Assembly (NCBI GenBank): GCA_002973635.1
Contig: CP027224.1
Span: forward strand, 3,668,501-3,732,500
Source of the DNA: Lysinibacillus sp. B2A1
GTDB lineage: Bacteria > Bacillota > Bacilli > Bacillales_A > Planococcaceae
Reading direction: 5' to 3'
Length of the DNA stretch: 64,000 nt
The position numbers and the translations under genes are program-made. The notes under the pieces were generated by a model that saw only the letters and a list, made by a program, of their open reading frames with translations, was not told where the DNA came from and made no database searches. Positions within the stretch are counted from its first letter, which is position 1; every line of letters starts with the position of its first letter. Shown one piece after another: positions 1-8,185 of the stretch.

Positions 1-23
1 CTGACCTGAGCTGCTGCTTTTTT

Positions 24-785
24 CTATAATGCTCGTACATTTTGCCTTGTGTCTTTGAAAAGACGATAAGAAGGTTCTACAACAGCATAGCTATGTGAAT
101 TAGAAAAGTCTGTTAACACTTTGCCTGGTCTACTTTTCAAAAGTTGTAAATTATCAATTAATTGCAGCAATAGCTCATGACCATTGCCGCGCGGATGCCA
201 GTTTAAATGATAATCATTTAGTTCCTTTACGGCTAGTAAAAAATGCTTATATTCGCGTTCTACAAAACTAATAAGTTTGCTATCCTGTGTAAATCGTGAT
301 AAATCTTCCAAATAAGTTTCATAAAAGCGCATCACAATCGAGCACAATAAATCATTGACACGAGCAGCACTTAATACAGGCTTAGGCTCTACAAAAAGTC
401 GTTCTAGATTTGGTTTGGCACGGGTTGAATCGATGCGTGTAATTAAATGATAAAGTTCGCCATCAACCTCATACACAATTGGATTTGTTGGCATATACAT
501 CATAAAGCTATTTGTTTTTGTTTTCAGGTTCTCTGTTATCTCTGCCCTTGCGAAAAGATGTCCATTAAATTCCTCATTTTGAATCCAAATAATGTCCTTG
601 TTATATAAAATTTGATCAAATAGTCGCTGATTACTAATAAGGCTGGTTGCAAGTATTTGATCAACAAGTGATTCCACAGCCATTCTTGTTTTTGCTTGCT
701 TGGCAACTTCAGTGCGTGGCTGCTTACAAATTTTCATATCCTCAAAGTGCGTTTCCTGTGCTGACCATACATGAATATTCGTCAT
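24..785 (-). CDS. Hypothetical protein, 253 aa
   Basis: I do not recognise the family. The protein is soluble-looking, with no signal peptide or membrane segment, and has a mixed charged N-terminal half and a helical C-terminal half. The start ATG follows AGAGGATG at good spacing. It lies downstream of a cobalamin riboswitch and a 43-codon ORF, but a hairpin terminator at 833-865 stands between, so it is probably expressed from its own weak promoter or by read-through. Whether it belongs to the B12 regulon cannot be settled from sequence. Confidence 0.75.
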   Translation of the reverse strand: MTNIHVWSAQETHFEDMKICKQPRTEVAKQAKTRMAVESLVDQILATSLISNQRLFDQILYNKDIIWIQNEEFNGHLFARAEITENLKTKTNSFMMYMPTNPIVYEVDGELYHLITRIDSTRAKPNLERLFVEPKPVLSAARVNDLLCSIVMRFYETYLEDLSRFTQDSKLISFVEREYKHFLLAVKELNDYHLNWHPRGNGHELLLQLIDNLQLLKSRPGKVLTDFSNSHSYAVVEPSYRLFKDTRQNVRAL

Positions 786-832
786 AAGTGCATCCTCTTT
801 TCGTACATATTTTCAAAACGGAAGTCATCAGT

Positions 833-865
833 AAAAAAAGGATTTCCTTCATTTAGAGGAAACCC
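833..865 (-). terminator. Intrinsic terminator after the 43-codon ORF
   Basis: On the minus strand GGGTTTCCT pairs with AGGAAATCC across a short loop and is followed by seven T residues. It lies 7 bp after the stop codon of the small riboswitch-linked ORF and separates it from the 253-aa gene. Confidence 0.75.
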
Positions 866-871
866 TTCGAT

Positions 872-1003
872 TTATTGTTTTCGTTCATCACAAAAAGTCA
901 AACAATACCCAAACCTAAATGTATGGAAATTTATCCACATACCTTTATTTAATTTGGGCGTTTGACGTACTGTGACAAACAGAGCATTCTGTTTTGTCAA
1001 CAT
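872..1003 (-). CDS. 43-aa small protein directly under a cobalamin riboswitch
   Basis: The ORF starts with ATG preceded by AGGAGGTGGC, a strong ribosome site, about 40 bases after the 3' end of the riboswitch, and runs 43 codons (begins MLTKQNALFV, ends CDERKQ). It has two cysteines near the C-terminus and is basic with several aromatics. It is followed at once by an intrinsic terminator, so riboswitch, ORF and terminator form a closed transcription unit. The family is unknown. It could be a real B12-regulated small protein, or the 5' stub of a longer lost gene. Confidence 0.5.
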   Translation of the reverse strand: MLTKQNALFVTVRQTPKLNKGMWINFHTFRFGYCLTFCDERKQ

Positions 1004-1042
1004 GCCACCTCCTATTCCTCGTAGGGTTATGGTGTGTACTCA

Positions 1043-1203
1043 TAATAGGCAGGTATCCTGACTCATGATCATCGCTACTTTTCCCCTTCCCGTCGTTAAA
1101 CAGTGGTATTTGAAAAGTCGCTCACATTTACAGTTGCGGGACAGTGTCGGATTTGCACCGACTTCCCTTTTCAGTAAATTGCACGCAATTTACACCTATT
1201 ATT
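1043..1203 (-). promoter_or_regulatory. Cobalamin (AdoCbl) riboswitch
   Basis: Read on the minus strand, the conserved core is intact: GGGAAGTCGGTGCAAATCC, then ACTGTCCCGCAACTGT, a CCACTG element, and the closing GAGTCAGGATACCTGCC. Outer flanking bases form a short hairpin (GTAAATTGC/GCAATTTAC). These blocks in this order define the B12 riboswitch class. The ribosome site of the 43-codon ORF lies just downstream, which suggests translational control or control by an expression platform reaching that site. Confidence 0.93.
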
Positions 1204-1266
1204 ACACGCTATTCAGTTGTTAAGGAATCGTGTTTACTTCACATTCCTTATAGCTTACTAGTATTA

Positions 1267-1295
1267 ATTGTAAAGTAGTATTTTTCCAAAGTCAA
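1267..1295 (-). promoter_or_regulatory. Sigma-A promoter for the riboswitch transcript
   Basis: TTGACT, 17 bases, TACAAT on the minus strand, about 65 bases upstream of the riboswitch core. Both boxes are near consensus with ideal spacing. Confidence 0.7.
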
Positions 1296-1299
1296 TTAC

Positions 1300-1845
1300 C
1301 ACAATATATAGTATATTCCTAAAAAAATACTTTCTTCATTAAATAATTGGAAAAATGATTGTTACGATTATTGTTTGAAATTGTATGACATATATTTTCA
1401 ACAAGCCACTTTATCCTATTAACTGCTTTTCAGTTGGTTCCGTATCATGATTTTGAAGCCCCTCATAAATATTTGCATGTTTTACAAAAGAACTTTCATT
1501 TCATCCCTCCATTTTGCATTTGCATGGATATAATAATAAGCTCAAAATAGAGATACATTAAATACCTTTTAGCTTTTCATAATATTGAATATCTATAACT
1601 TACAAGCCATCAATAATCAAACACCCCACCATTTTCAGGTCTTGTCGAATGGGTAGCACATCATTCTTTATTGAGCTCATACAAAATACATGTACCTGAA
1701 TATCTTTGATGATTCTTTAATTCAAATAGCTATAGGTATTGATATAAACTTCCTTGCTATTCTTCAATTCATACATGTACCCAGCAAGCCTTTGACCCTT
1801 CTCATGGTAATCTGTCCATTTCGCACCCCTTCTTCTTTTGCATAA
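1300..1845. other. AT-rich intergenic stretch with a possible gene relic
   Basis: No intact ORF is visible. On the minus strand about 1560-1830 one frame reads as protein-like text (KWTDYHEKGQRLAGYMYELK near its start, NYYEKLKG-like near its end) but is broken by two in-frame TAA codons. It may be a decayed gene of unknown family. The rest is AT-rich with no clear signal. Confidence 0.3.
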
Positions 1846-1848
1846 CAA

Positions 1849-1876
1849 AAAAGCCTCGCATAAGTGCGGGCTTTTA
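1849..1876. terminator. Bidirectional hairpin terminator
   Basis: AAGCCTCGCA/TGCGGGCTT stem with a TTTTTTG tail on the minus strand and a TTTTAT tail on the plus strand. It most likely ends the chemotaxis receptor transcript. Confidence 0.65.
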
Positions 1877-2003
1877 TAATCTTGAAAGTGTCACAGGCAA
1901 TGGGCCATTTAATTCAACGTTGTACAAATGTTGTAAACTCCATAAGTTATATTTATAGTAGAATCTAAAAATTCACTTTTTCTACCTTTCTTCTATTACA
2001 TAA

Positions 2004-3248
2004 TTAAGCCTTAAATCGCTGTGTAAGCTTCTGTAAATTTTCTGCTTGTACACATAAATCTTGTGATACTGTATTGACCGCTTGCATGGAGGCGCTTTGC
2101 TCATCTACTGATTGTAGAACAACTTCTGTATATTGTGATAACCTATCCATACCAGAAGCAATTGTCATAACAGATTTTGTCACCTCAACAGCACTACCTG
2201 AAAGCTCCTCAGCCGTAGCAGAAATATCCTCCAGCTGACTCGTCATTTTACTTACATGTTGAGATATCGTACCAAATGACTTTGTTGCTTCATCAATAAC
2301 ATAGACACCCTGCTGAACATTTTTTAAATCCTCTTCAACCGATGACGCTACCTGTGCTGTATCATTCTCAATTCCAACTACTAGCTCAACAATCTGATGT
2401 GCTGAATGTTTGGATTGCTCTGCTAATTTACGAACTTCCTCTGCTACGACCGCAAAGCCTTGACCATGTTCCCCAGCCCGTGCTGCTTCAATTGCTGCAT
2501 TTAATGCTAGTAAATTCGTTTGATCTGTAATGGTTGTTATCATATCAATCATTGATTTGATATCCATCATTTTATTTGTTAACTGCTGCATTAACTGACT
2601 TGTTTTTTCAGTTGAGTTCGAGATAAATTGCATTTGATTTTTAGCCACATGTAAAATTTCTGCACCGTTACCTGCAACATCATTTGCTTCCTTTGCATGG
2701 TCAAAAACATCTTGCGTTGCTACAGTAATCCGTTCAATGCCATCAGCTGTTTCTTGCATAGCCACTGCACTTTCATTGGCTGATTGAGCTGCATGTTTAA
2801 GTCCATCTGATGTTTTTTCCATTTGAGAATCGACTTCATCAACAGCCATCGTAATTTCATTTGTACTGGCAGATAGCTCCTCTATACTCGTAGATAAGTC
2901 TGAAGAGCTATGGGCAATTTTTTGAGTGATAATTTGTAATTGTTCTTTCATCTCTATGAATGCTTTTGTTAACGCTGAAATTTCATCATTGGAATTCACT
3001 TCAATAGGAGCAGTATGCAAATTTCCCTCAGCAATTGCCTGAGCAGATGCTGCTAATTGGTTGATGGGCTTAATAATTTTATACTGTACATAGACAATAT
3101 AGGAAAGTGTCATTGCAATTCCTAGTATTGTTAATATTGTGGATAACCAATCCAATGATGTAAGATTTGCTAGGTCTATGACTAATATAATAATCATAAG
3201 AACATTTAAAGCAGAAAAACCAATTATACTTCTTTTTCCTAAACTCAT
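2004..3248 (-). CDS. Methyl-accepting chemotaxis protein without a sensory domain
   Basis: A 414-aa transducer. Two membrane helices (about residues 8-28 and 35-58) are separated by only a few residues, so there is no extracellular ligand domain. A HAMP linker (about 60-115) and the coiled-coil signalling domain follow. The hairpin tip that contacts CheA/CheW is clear (TNLLALNAAIEAARAGE, then GFAVVAEEVRKLAEQS). I take ATG (MSLGKR) as start because GGGGGA lies 7 bases upstream; a longer frame would start at TTG inside that ribosome site. It may sense membrane state or cytoplasmic cues. It stands alone with no che genes nearby. Confidence 0.9.
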   Translation of the reverse strand: MSLGKRSIIGFSALNVLMIIILVIDLANLTSLDWLSTILTILGIAMTLSYIVYVQYKIIKPINQLAASAQAIAEGNLHTAPIEVNSNDEISALTKAFIEMKEQLQIITQKIAHSSSDLSTSIEELSASTNEITMAVDEVDSQMEKTSDGLKHAAQSANESAVAMQETADGIERITVATQDVFDHAKEANDVAGNGAEILHVAKNQMQFISNSTEKTSQLMQQLTNKMMDIKSMIDMITTITDQTNLLALNAAIEAARAGEHGQGFAVVAEEVRKLAEQSKHSAHQIVELVVGIENDTAQVASSVEEDLKNVQQGVYVIDEATKSFGTISQHVSKMTSQLEDISATAEELSGSAVEVTKSVMTIASGMDRLSQYTEVVLQSVDEQSASMQAVNTVSQDLCVQAENLQKLTQRFKA

Positions 3249-3357
3249 ACTAAATTCCCCCAACTATAATAATATTCCAATGTAGTTATTATAGTTGAAT
3301 TTTCCTTCGATTCACAGAAAAAAGCCCCACTATTGTAAGAAACAAGTCATATAAAAA

Positions 3358-3382
3358 AGCACTTTACGCTAGGCAAAGTGCT
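3358..3382 (-). terminator. Terminator of aspA
   Basis: AGCACTTT/AAAGTGCT perfect 8-bp stem followed by TTTTTT on the minus strand, just after the aspA stop codon. Confidence 0.8.
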
Positions 3383-3394
3383 CTCTATAGTCTA

Positions 3395-4816
3395 TTATTT
3401 CAATTTCATAATACTTGACCCTGCAATACCAGGATGTGTCATTTCATATGGATCTAAAATTAAATCCAATTGTTCAGTTGTTAGTACGCCTTCTTCTAAA
3501 CAAAGTTCACGAATCGAACGACCAGAAAGAATTGCTTCACGCGCTAGACGAGCAGCCACTTCATAGCCAATATGTGGATTTACAGCCGTTAGGACACCAA
3601 CACTTTTCTCCACATATTCTTTCATACGCTCTTCATTTGCTTCAATATCTTTTAAGCAGTTTTCAGTAAATGCACGGAATACATTATTCATAATGCTGAT
3701 AGATTGAATTAAGTTAAATACTAACACAGGCTCCATCACGTTTAATTCTAATTGCCCCGCTTCAGATGCTAGAGAAATTGTATGATCATTACCGATTACT
3801 TGGAAGGCAACTTGATTTAAAACTTCTGGCATTACTGGATTTACCTTACCTGGCATAATTGAAGATCCTGGTTGGCGAGCTGGTAAGATAATCTCTCCTA
3901 AGCCGGCGCGTGGACCAGAAGCCATTAAGCGAAGGTCATTCGCAATTTTAGACATGTTGATCATACAGATTTTTAATGCACCAGACACTTCTGTATAAGC
4001 ATCCGTATTTTGTGTAGCGTCTACTAAATGAGTAGCACCTTTTAACGGTAATCCTGAAATTTCAGCAAGATGCTCATCGACAGACTTAATATAATCAGGG
4101 AACGCATTTAAACCTGTACCTACTGCTGTTGCCCCCATATTCACATCATATAGATTCGGGCGAGTTTGACGGATGCGTACAATATCACGGTTGATAACGC
4201 GGCAATAAGCTTCAAATTCTTGTCCTAATCGAATAGGTACTGCGTCTTGTAAATGAGTACGTCCCATTTTAATCACATGTGCAAATTGCTCTGCTTTTTG
4301 GTGGAATACCGCTTGCATATTATCCATTGTTAGCAGTAATTCATCTATTAAATTTAAAACAGCGATATGAATAGCTGTTGGGAAAGCATCATTTGTTGAT
4401 TGGGACATATTCACATGGCTATTTGGACTGATTGATTGATAGTCCCCTTTTTCTTTCCCTAAAATTTCTAGGGCACGGTTTGCAATTACTTCATTGGCAT
4501 TCATGTTGATCGATGTACCTGCACCGCCCTGAATTGGGTCTACTATAAATTCTGCATCCCATTTTCCATCAATCACTTCTTGTGCTGCTTCGACAATTGC
4601 CTCACCAATTTCTTTTGATAATAGGTGTACTTCCATATTGCCCAATGCTGCTGCTTTTTTGACAATCCCCATTGCTTTAATTAATGCAGAGTGAATTGTG
4701 TAGCCTGTAATAGGAAAGTTTTCAGTCGCACGTAGCGTTTGAATCCCATAATAAGCATTTGCTGGTAATACACGTTCACCTAAAAAATCTTTTTCTATAC
4801 GTTGTGTTGACATCAT
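3395..4816 (-). CDS. aspA: Aspartate ammonia-lyase
   Basis: Catalyses reversible deamination of L-aspartate to fumarate and ammonia. The 473-aa length is usual for the family. The fumarase/aspartase signature GSSIMPGKVNP, which carries the catalytic serine loop, is intact, as are the upstream TGLNAFPDY and QSTNDAFPTAIH blocks. AGGAG stands 6 bases before ATGATG; either ATG could be used. It sits alone between two terminators, without the asparaginase gene (ansA) that often precedes it in Bacillus. Confidence 0.95.
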   Translation of the reverse strand: MMSTQRIEKDFLGERVLPANAYYGIQTLRATENFPITGYTIHSALIKAMGIVKKAAALGNMEVHLLSKEIGEAIVEAAQEVIDGKWDAEFIVDPIQGGAGTSINMNANEVIANRALEILGKEKGDYQSISPNSHVNMSQSTNDAFPTAIHIAVLNLIDELLLTMDNMQAVFHQKAEQFAHVIKMGRTHLQDAVPIRLGQEFEAYCRVINRDIVRIRQTRPNLYDVNMGATAVGTGLNAFPDYIKSVDEHLAEISGLPLKGATHLVDATQNTDAYTEVSGALKICMINMSKIANDLRLMASGPRAGLGEIILPARQPGSSIMPGKVNPVMPEVLNQVAFQVIGNDHTISLASEAGQLELNVMEPVLVFNLIQSISIMNNVFRAFTENCLKDIEANEERMKEYVEKSVGVLTAVNPHIGYEVAARLAREAILSGRSIRELCLEEGVLTTEQLDLILDPYEMTHPGIAGSSIMKLK

Positions 4817-4934
4817 TGTCGTCTCCTTTTATGCAATACTCACACTTGATAGTAGCTAATTAATGGCGGATTGTAAACAGTCATTTTTCTGTAAAATAAA
4901 AAAATCCTTTAAAAAAGTAAATTATTCGCTAAAA

Positions 4935-4961
4935 ACCGAGCGCATTCTATACGCGCTCGGT
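4935..4961 (-). terminator. Terminator of the ywnB-like gene
   Basis: ACCGAGCGC/GCGCTCGGT perfect 9-bp stem, 9-base loop, TTTTT tail on the minus strand. Confidence 0.75.
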
Positions 4962-5074
4962 CCATTATTCCGTATTATGATGTGAGTGTAGTAAAGAAAA
5001 GGAGCAAGTTATCAGCTACTCATAGGTACTGTTTGGTTACTATTTCTTTTCCGATAAATCCAACGCCTTCTTTA

Positions 5075-5704
5075 TTATTTATCGGAAGTGACAGTAAAAC
5101 GACTATTTATATGAGTTGGATTTTCAATTTCATCTACTACAGCTATGGCATAGTCCGCATAGCTCACATAGCTTTCACCAGCAGCATTCACCAATAAATG
5201 ATCAGCACCCGCTTTGTAGCTTCCTGTTCTTGGACCTTCTGGATCAAAGAATGCTGATGGACTTAAAAATGTCCAAGTAATTGATGATTGTTGTAAATCA
5301 TGTAGATTTTCACCTTGGTTTTTAGCTGTTGCATAAAACATTTCAGGAAAGTCCGGTGTATCCATTACACGTACAGTTTTTTCTGGGTCTACAAACAAGC
5401 TACCTGCTCCACCAACAACAAATAATTTTGTATCTATGCCAGTTAAAATTTCAATTAAATGACGACCTGCTTTTACATGTAATTCTTCCTGACCAAATGG
5501 GGCGCCAAACGCATTAACAACAACATCAAAGCCTTTTACATCCTCTTGCGTTAAAGCAAATACATCTTTCTCCATAACAGAAATATTTCCCACTACTTTC
5601 GATGCAGAGCGTACGATGGCTGTTACATCATGACCACGTTGTAATGCCTCCTCTACTATTCTTTGTCCTGCTTTCCCTGTTGCTCCAATTATACCAATCT
5701 TCAT
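5075..5704 (-). CDS. NAD(P)-binding reductase, YwnB/NmrA-like
   Basis: A 209-aa atypical short-chain dehydrogenase. The N-terminus IGIIGATGKAGQRIVEEAL is a Rossmann dinucleotide loop (GATGKAG). There are matches along the length to NmrA-like flavin/NAD(P) reductases such as B. subtilis YwnB, which lies next to an Rrf2 regulator (YwnA), as here. AGGAGG precedes the ATG. A 19-bp palindrome 25 bases upstream matches one in front of the regulator gene, so the gene is probably repressed by its neighbour. Substrate unknown. Confidence 0.85.
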   Translation of the reverse strand: MKIGIIGATGKAGQRIVEEALQRGHDVTAIVRSASKVVGNISVMEKDVFALTQEDVKGFDVVVNAFGAPFGQEELHVKAGRHLIEILTGIDTKLFVVGGAGSLFVDPEKTVRVMDTPDFPEMFYATAKNQGENLHDLQQSSITWTFLSPSAFFDPEGPRTGSYKAGADHLLVNAAGESYVSYADYAIAVVDEIENPTHINSRFTVTSDK

Positions 5705-5728
5705 TATGTGTTCCTCCTAGTTTATAGT

Positions 5729-5747
5729 TGTAACCAATTAAGTTACA
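5729..5747. promoter_or_regulatory. Palindromic operator upstream of the ywnB-like gene
   Basis: TGTAAC-N7-GTTACA, 19 bp. It has the same half-sites and spacing as the palindrome in front of the adjacent Rrf2 gene. I infer it is the binding site of that regulator. Confidence 0.65.
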
Positions 5748-5773
5748 GGGTGGGTACAAAAGATCGACTTCGT

Positions 5774-6187
5774 TTAAAGACGAAGTTGATCTAGCACATC
5801 CTGTAAAGTTTGTGCTTGTAACTGTTCTTCCATTGCCTGCCAAATAGATGTATAAACACCCTCCAATGTATGTTGGATTTTTCTCCCCACCATACAGGCT
5901 GGATTTGGCTCATCATGAATCGCAAAAAGCTGCTCTGGCCCATCAATTGCCTGGTAGATAGCTAATAATGTTAAATCTTTTGGCTCTACCAATAACTCAT
6001 AACCAGCGATGCCTGTTTGTGAAGACAGCAATCCTGCTTTTTTGAGAGTACCAATCATGCGTCTTACCACAACTGGATTTGTATTGACACTCCCTGCCAT
6101 AAAGTCAGATGTTAACTGACTTTTATCAGATGTAGTTGCAATGAGCGAAAGTATATGGATCGCTACCGAAAATCGACTGTTCACCAT
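5774..6187 (-). CDS. Rrf2-family transcriptional regulator, YwnA-like
   Basis: A 137-aa winged-helix repressor beginning MVNSRFSVAIHILSLIA, with the Rrf2 recognition segment VNTNPVVVRRMIGTLKKAGL. It lacks the three-cysteine iron-sulfur cluster of IscR/NsrR: only one Cys is present (NPACMVG), so it is unlikely to be an Fe-S sensor and may use a single thiol or a ligand. Start is ATG behind AGGTGGTG; the longer GTG start lies within the ribosome site. It precedes the ywnB-like gene by 70 bp, and its own promoter region carries a matching operator, implying autoregulation. Confidence 0.88.
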   Translation of the reverse strand: MVNSRFSVAIHILSLIATTSDKSQLTSDFMAGSVNTNPVVVRRMIGTLKKAGLLSSQTGIAGYELLVEPKDLTLLAIYQAIDGPEQLFAIHDEPNPACMVGRKIQHTLEGVYTSIWQAMEEQLQAQTLQDVLDQLRL

Positions 6188-6203
6188 ATGTATCACCACC
6201 TGT

Positions 6204-6222
6204 TGTAACTATTATAGTTACA
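6204..6222. promoter_or_regulatory. Palindromic operator upstream of the Rrf2 gene
   Basis: TGTAAC-TATTATA-GTTACA, a perfect 19-bp palindrome 17 bases upstream of the regulator start codon, overlapping the likely promoter or leader. Confidence 0.65.
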
Positions 6223-6317
6223 GGTGTAGATAAAGGCAAGAAAATTGCTTTATATACACCTGCCTTTATTTTTTCCATTTGAATGCTTATTATTCTTTTC
6301 TCTCGTGTAAACACGAA

Positions 6318-6550
6318 ATCAATTTCGGCTTGGCGTAATTGCGTCCGGATTTTGAATTGTGCCCACACAATTCATTCCTTTGAAAATCCGTGACATCCGC
6401 CGGAGGCATTATCTTCATTCAGTAGGTGTTTGGACACCCACTGAAAAGAAACCAATACCTTATTCATCTCACCACCTGCAGAGGTGGGAGTCTTCTGTAT
6501 CTGCTGCTATGCTTTCGATACAAAAAACATTTGCTGAATGAAGATAAAAT
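6318..6550. repeat. Dispersed structured repeat, copy 1 (long form)
   Basis: Starts ATCAATTTCGGCTTGGCG and ends GCTGAATGAAGATAAAA. The same two ends occur at 27185-27295 around a different, shorter middle. Inside this copy TTATCTTCATTCAG (6409-6422) is a perfect inverted match of CTGAATGAAGATAA (6534-6547), and smaller hairpins lie between. It has no coding capacity I would defend. It looks like a small non-autonomous repeat or structured RNA element. Confidence 0.6.
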
Positions 6551-6626
6551 TTAACCTATAAATAGAGTAAGACATTTACCGCATGTAAAGGTTCAAGTGA
6601 ATTGGGCTACAAATTGAAGTTCAACT

Positions 6627-6833
6627 TTAAATTCTCTTTACGTAAATAACTAGCTCTTGCCGGATTTCTCCGTTCTCCTCATAAAAATCTAAGTTATGAA
6701 ATTCATACTTAAAGTGGCCTAATGGGAATGTTACACTCTCCCCTTGTGCTGCTGCTAATATGCCCGCCACATCCTGTGACACCATATGTAAAAGCTCTGT
6801 ACCTGTAAACGTTTCTACAAATATCACATTCAT
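6627..6833 (-). CDS. Small hypothetical protein, 68 aa
   Basis: ATG preceded by AGGAGGT with 7-base spacing, so it is probably translated. It is acidic, single-domain and has no membrane segment. The C-terminus (QELVIYVKRI) resembles in pattern the C-terminus of the 70-aa protein at 30527-30739 (TLVVTIYLEEL), so the two may be distant paralogues. Function unknown. Confidence 0.65.
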   Translation of the reverse strand: MNVIFVETFTGTELLHMVSQDVAGILAAAQGESVTFPLGHFKYEFHNLDFYEENGEIRQELVIYVKRI

Positions 6834-6877
6834 CTAAAACACCTCCTAGGCTATTATAGCTTAGAAGGCGCTTACAA

Positions 6878-7075
6878 TTATAATATATCTTCATGTCTTC
6901 TAAGACGAATTTCATCAATCACCTGCATCATTTTCTTAATTTGCTCCTGTGTTAATTTTGTAGAGATATAGGATTGCTCATGTTGTTGAATAGCATTTAT
7001 TTCTGGTTGAGGCGGATGGATAGGCAACTTCCTTCTACGTTGTTTTTCTCCTCTTCCATCTATTTGAAACATCAT
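6878..7075 (-). CDS. Small hypothetical protein, about 65 aa
   Basis: Basic N-terminus (GRGEKQRRRKLP) followed by a helical C-terminal half (TQEQIKKMMQVIDEIRLRR). The most plausible start is one of two adjacent ATGs behind GAGGAG; an upstream GTG gives a 72-aa form. No family recognised. It lies just ahead of the 68-aa gene on the same strand. Confidence 0.55.
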   Translation of the reverse strand: MMFQIDGRGEKQRRRKLPIHPPQPEINAIQQHEQSYISTKLTQEQIKKMMQVIDEIRLRRHEDIL

Positions 7076-7215
7076 TGATCTCCTCACACTATTCACCTCT
7101 ACATTATTTTAGTCCTAAAGATAACTTATAACTAATTATTAGTATATATCCTATAATTGCCATATTCAATATAATGGAAAATTCTCTTTCGAACTTTTAG
7201 CAAATTTTTCTTAAT

Positions 7216-7223
7216 GTATTTTA
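7216..7223. repeat. Target-site duplication, left copy
   Basis: GTATTTTA directly abutting the left inverted repeat of the ISL3 relic. The same 8 bases abut the right end at 8127-8134. Confidence 0.85.
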
Positions 7224-8126
7224 GGCTCAACACCAAAATCTGTTCTTGCAAAAAAAGAATACAACAAAACATCTGTATCCGCTATAGTTGAGAGTACGAC
7301 TAAATAACGCAGTGAGGTATACAGATGAACTGTCATTCTATCAAGGATTTATGGGATTTACCAGAACTAAAAATTATCGCAACCACTAAAATAAATCACC
7401 ACATTTTCATTGATGTCATGCCAATTAAATCTAAACAGGCCTGTCCAATTTGTGCATTTGAAAATACGACTGGTCGCGGAATCGGCTATGTTCGAAAATG
7501 CGTCATCTCGAAGCGTTTGGTTGCCCTGTTTACTTGAACATACATGCCATTTGTATGTCATGTACAGCTTGTTTTACACATTTTGTGTGGGCATATGAGT
7601 GTGTGGCACCGAAAAAACGATACACAAAGGCATTTGAAGCCACGCTGCCGAAGCAGGCAATCAGCGCTACAATCACGCATACATCACGTGTGGCTAGAAA
7701 ACGACGTGATTAATTCAAGAATGATGAAAAAAATATCCTACACCGACTGCTTCAATACGCCGAAATCCTGCATCAAGTCTACAGTTGGAAAGAAGCCTTT
7801 ATCGAATGGTACGACTGTAGCTCCACGTATGAACTGGCGAAAAAAGGCTTCGGACGTTGGCTGGCGCAAGGTACTACCATCAAGCATCCAGCCGTGGAAT
7901 CCTGTCTGTCAACGATGCGCAATTGGCAAGAAGAAATCTGTAATTATCATCAATTACGCTTTACTAATGCGGCAGTAGAAGGGAAAAATAATCTCATTAA
8001 AGCGCTACAAAGACACCATTTTTTCACGCGCAATCCGGAGCGCTATTAAGAGACAATTTTACTAGAAGGCAATGCAGAATGGATTCAGTATGGCTCTTAG
8101 TCAAGCACATGTTTTGGTGAAGAGCC
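7224..8126 (+). mobile_element. Decayed ISL3-family insertion sequence
   Basis: Terminal inverted repeats of 25 bp match at 20 positions (left GGCTCAACACCAAAA..., right, read inward, GGCTCTTCACCAAAA...). Perfect 8-bp duplications GTATTTTA flank both ends, the ISL3 target size. The element is only 903 bp, against the roughly 1.4 kb usual for the family, so it carries an internal deletion as well as frameshifts. It can move only if a transposase acts in trans. Confidence 0.85.
7325..8100 (+). pseudogene. ISL3 transposase relic
   Basis: The N-terminal 60 residues (MNCHSIKDLWDLPELKI, then ACPICAFENTTGRG with the zinc-binding CPxC) match ISL3 transposases. The frame then breaks. Later frames carry the C-terminal portion (NAAVEGKNNLIKALQRHHFF-like text near 7968-8030, ending at TAG 8098-8100). 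Several frameshifts and a missing middle make it non-functional. Confidence 0.8.
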
Positions 8127-8134
8127 GTATTTTA
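8127..8134. repeat. Target-site duplication, right copy
   Basis: GTATTTTA directly after the right inverted repeat of the ISL3 relic. Confidence 0.85.
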
Positions 8135-8158
8135 TTCCGAAAAATTCGATTAAAAAAA

Positions 8159-8179
8159 CAGCAACCAAATCGGCTGCTG
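8159..8179 (-). terminator. Terminator of thyA
   Basis: CAGCAGCC/GGTTGCTG stem followed by TTTTTTT on the minus strand. It lies between thyA and the ISL3 relic. Confidence 0.7.
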
Positions 8180-8185
8180 CAAAAA

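Noticed and set aside
771..965. Plus-strand ORF across the riboswitch-linked ORF
   Set aside because: It is antisense to the small ORF and terminator and has no ribosome site.
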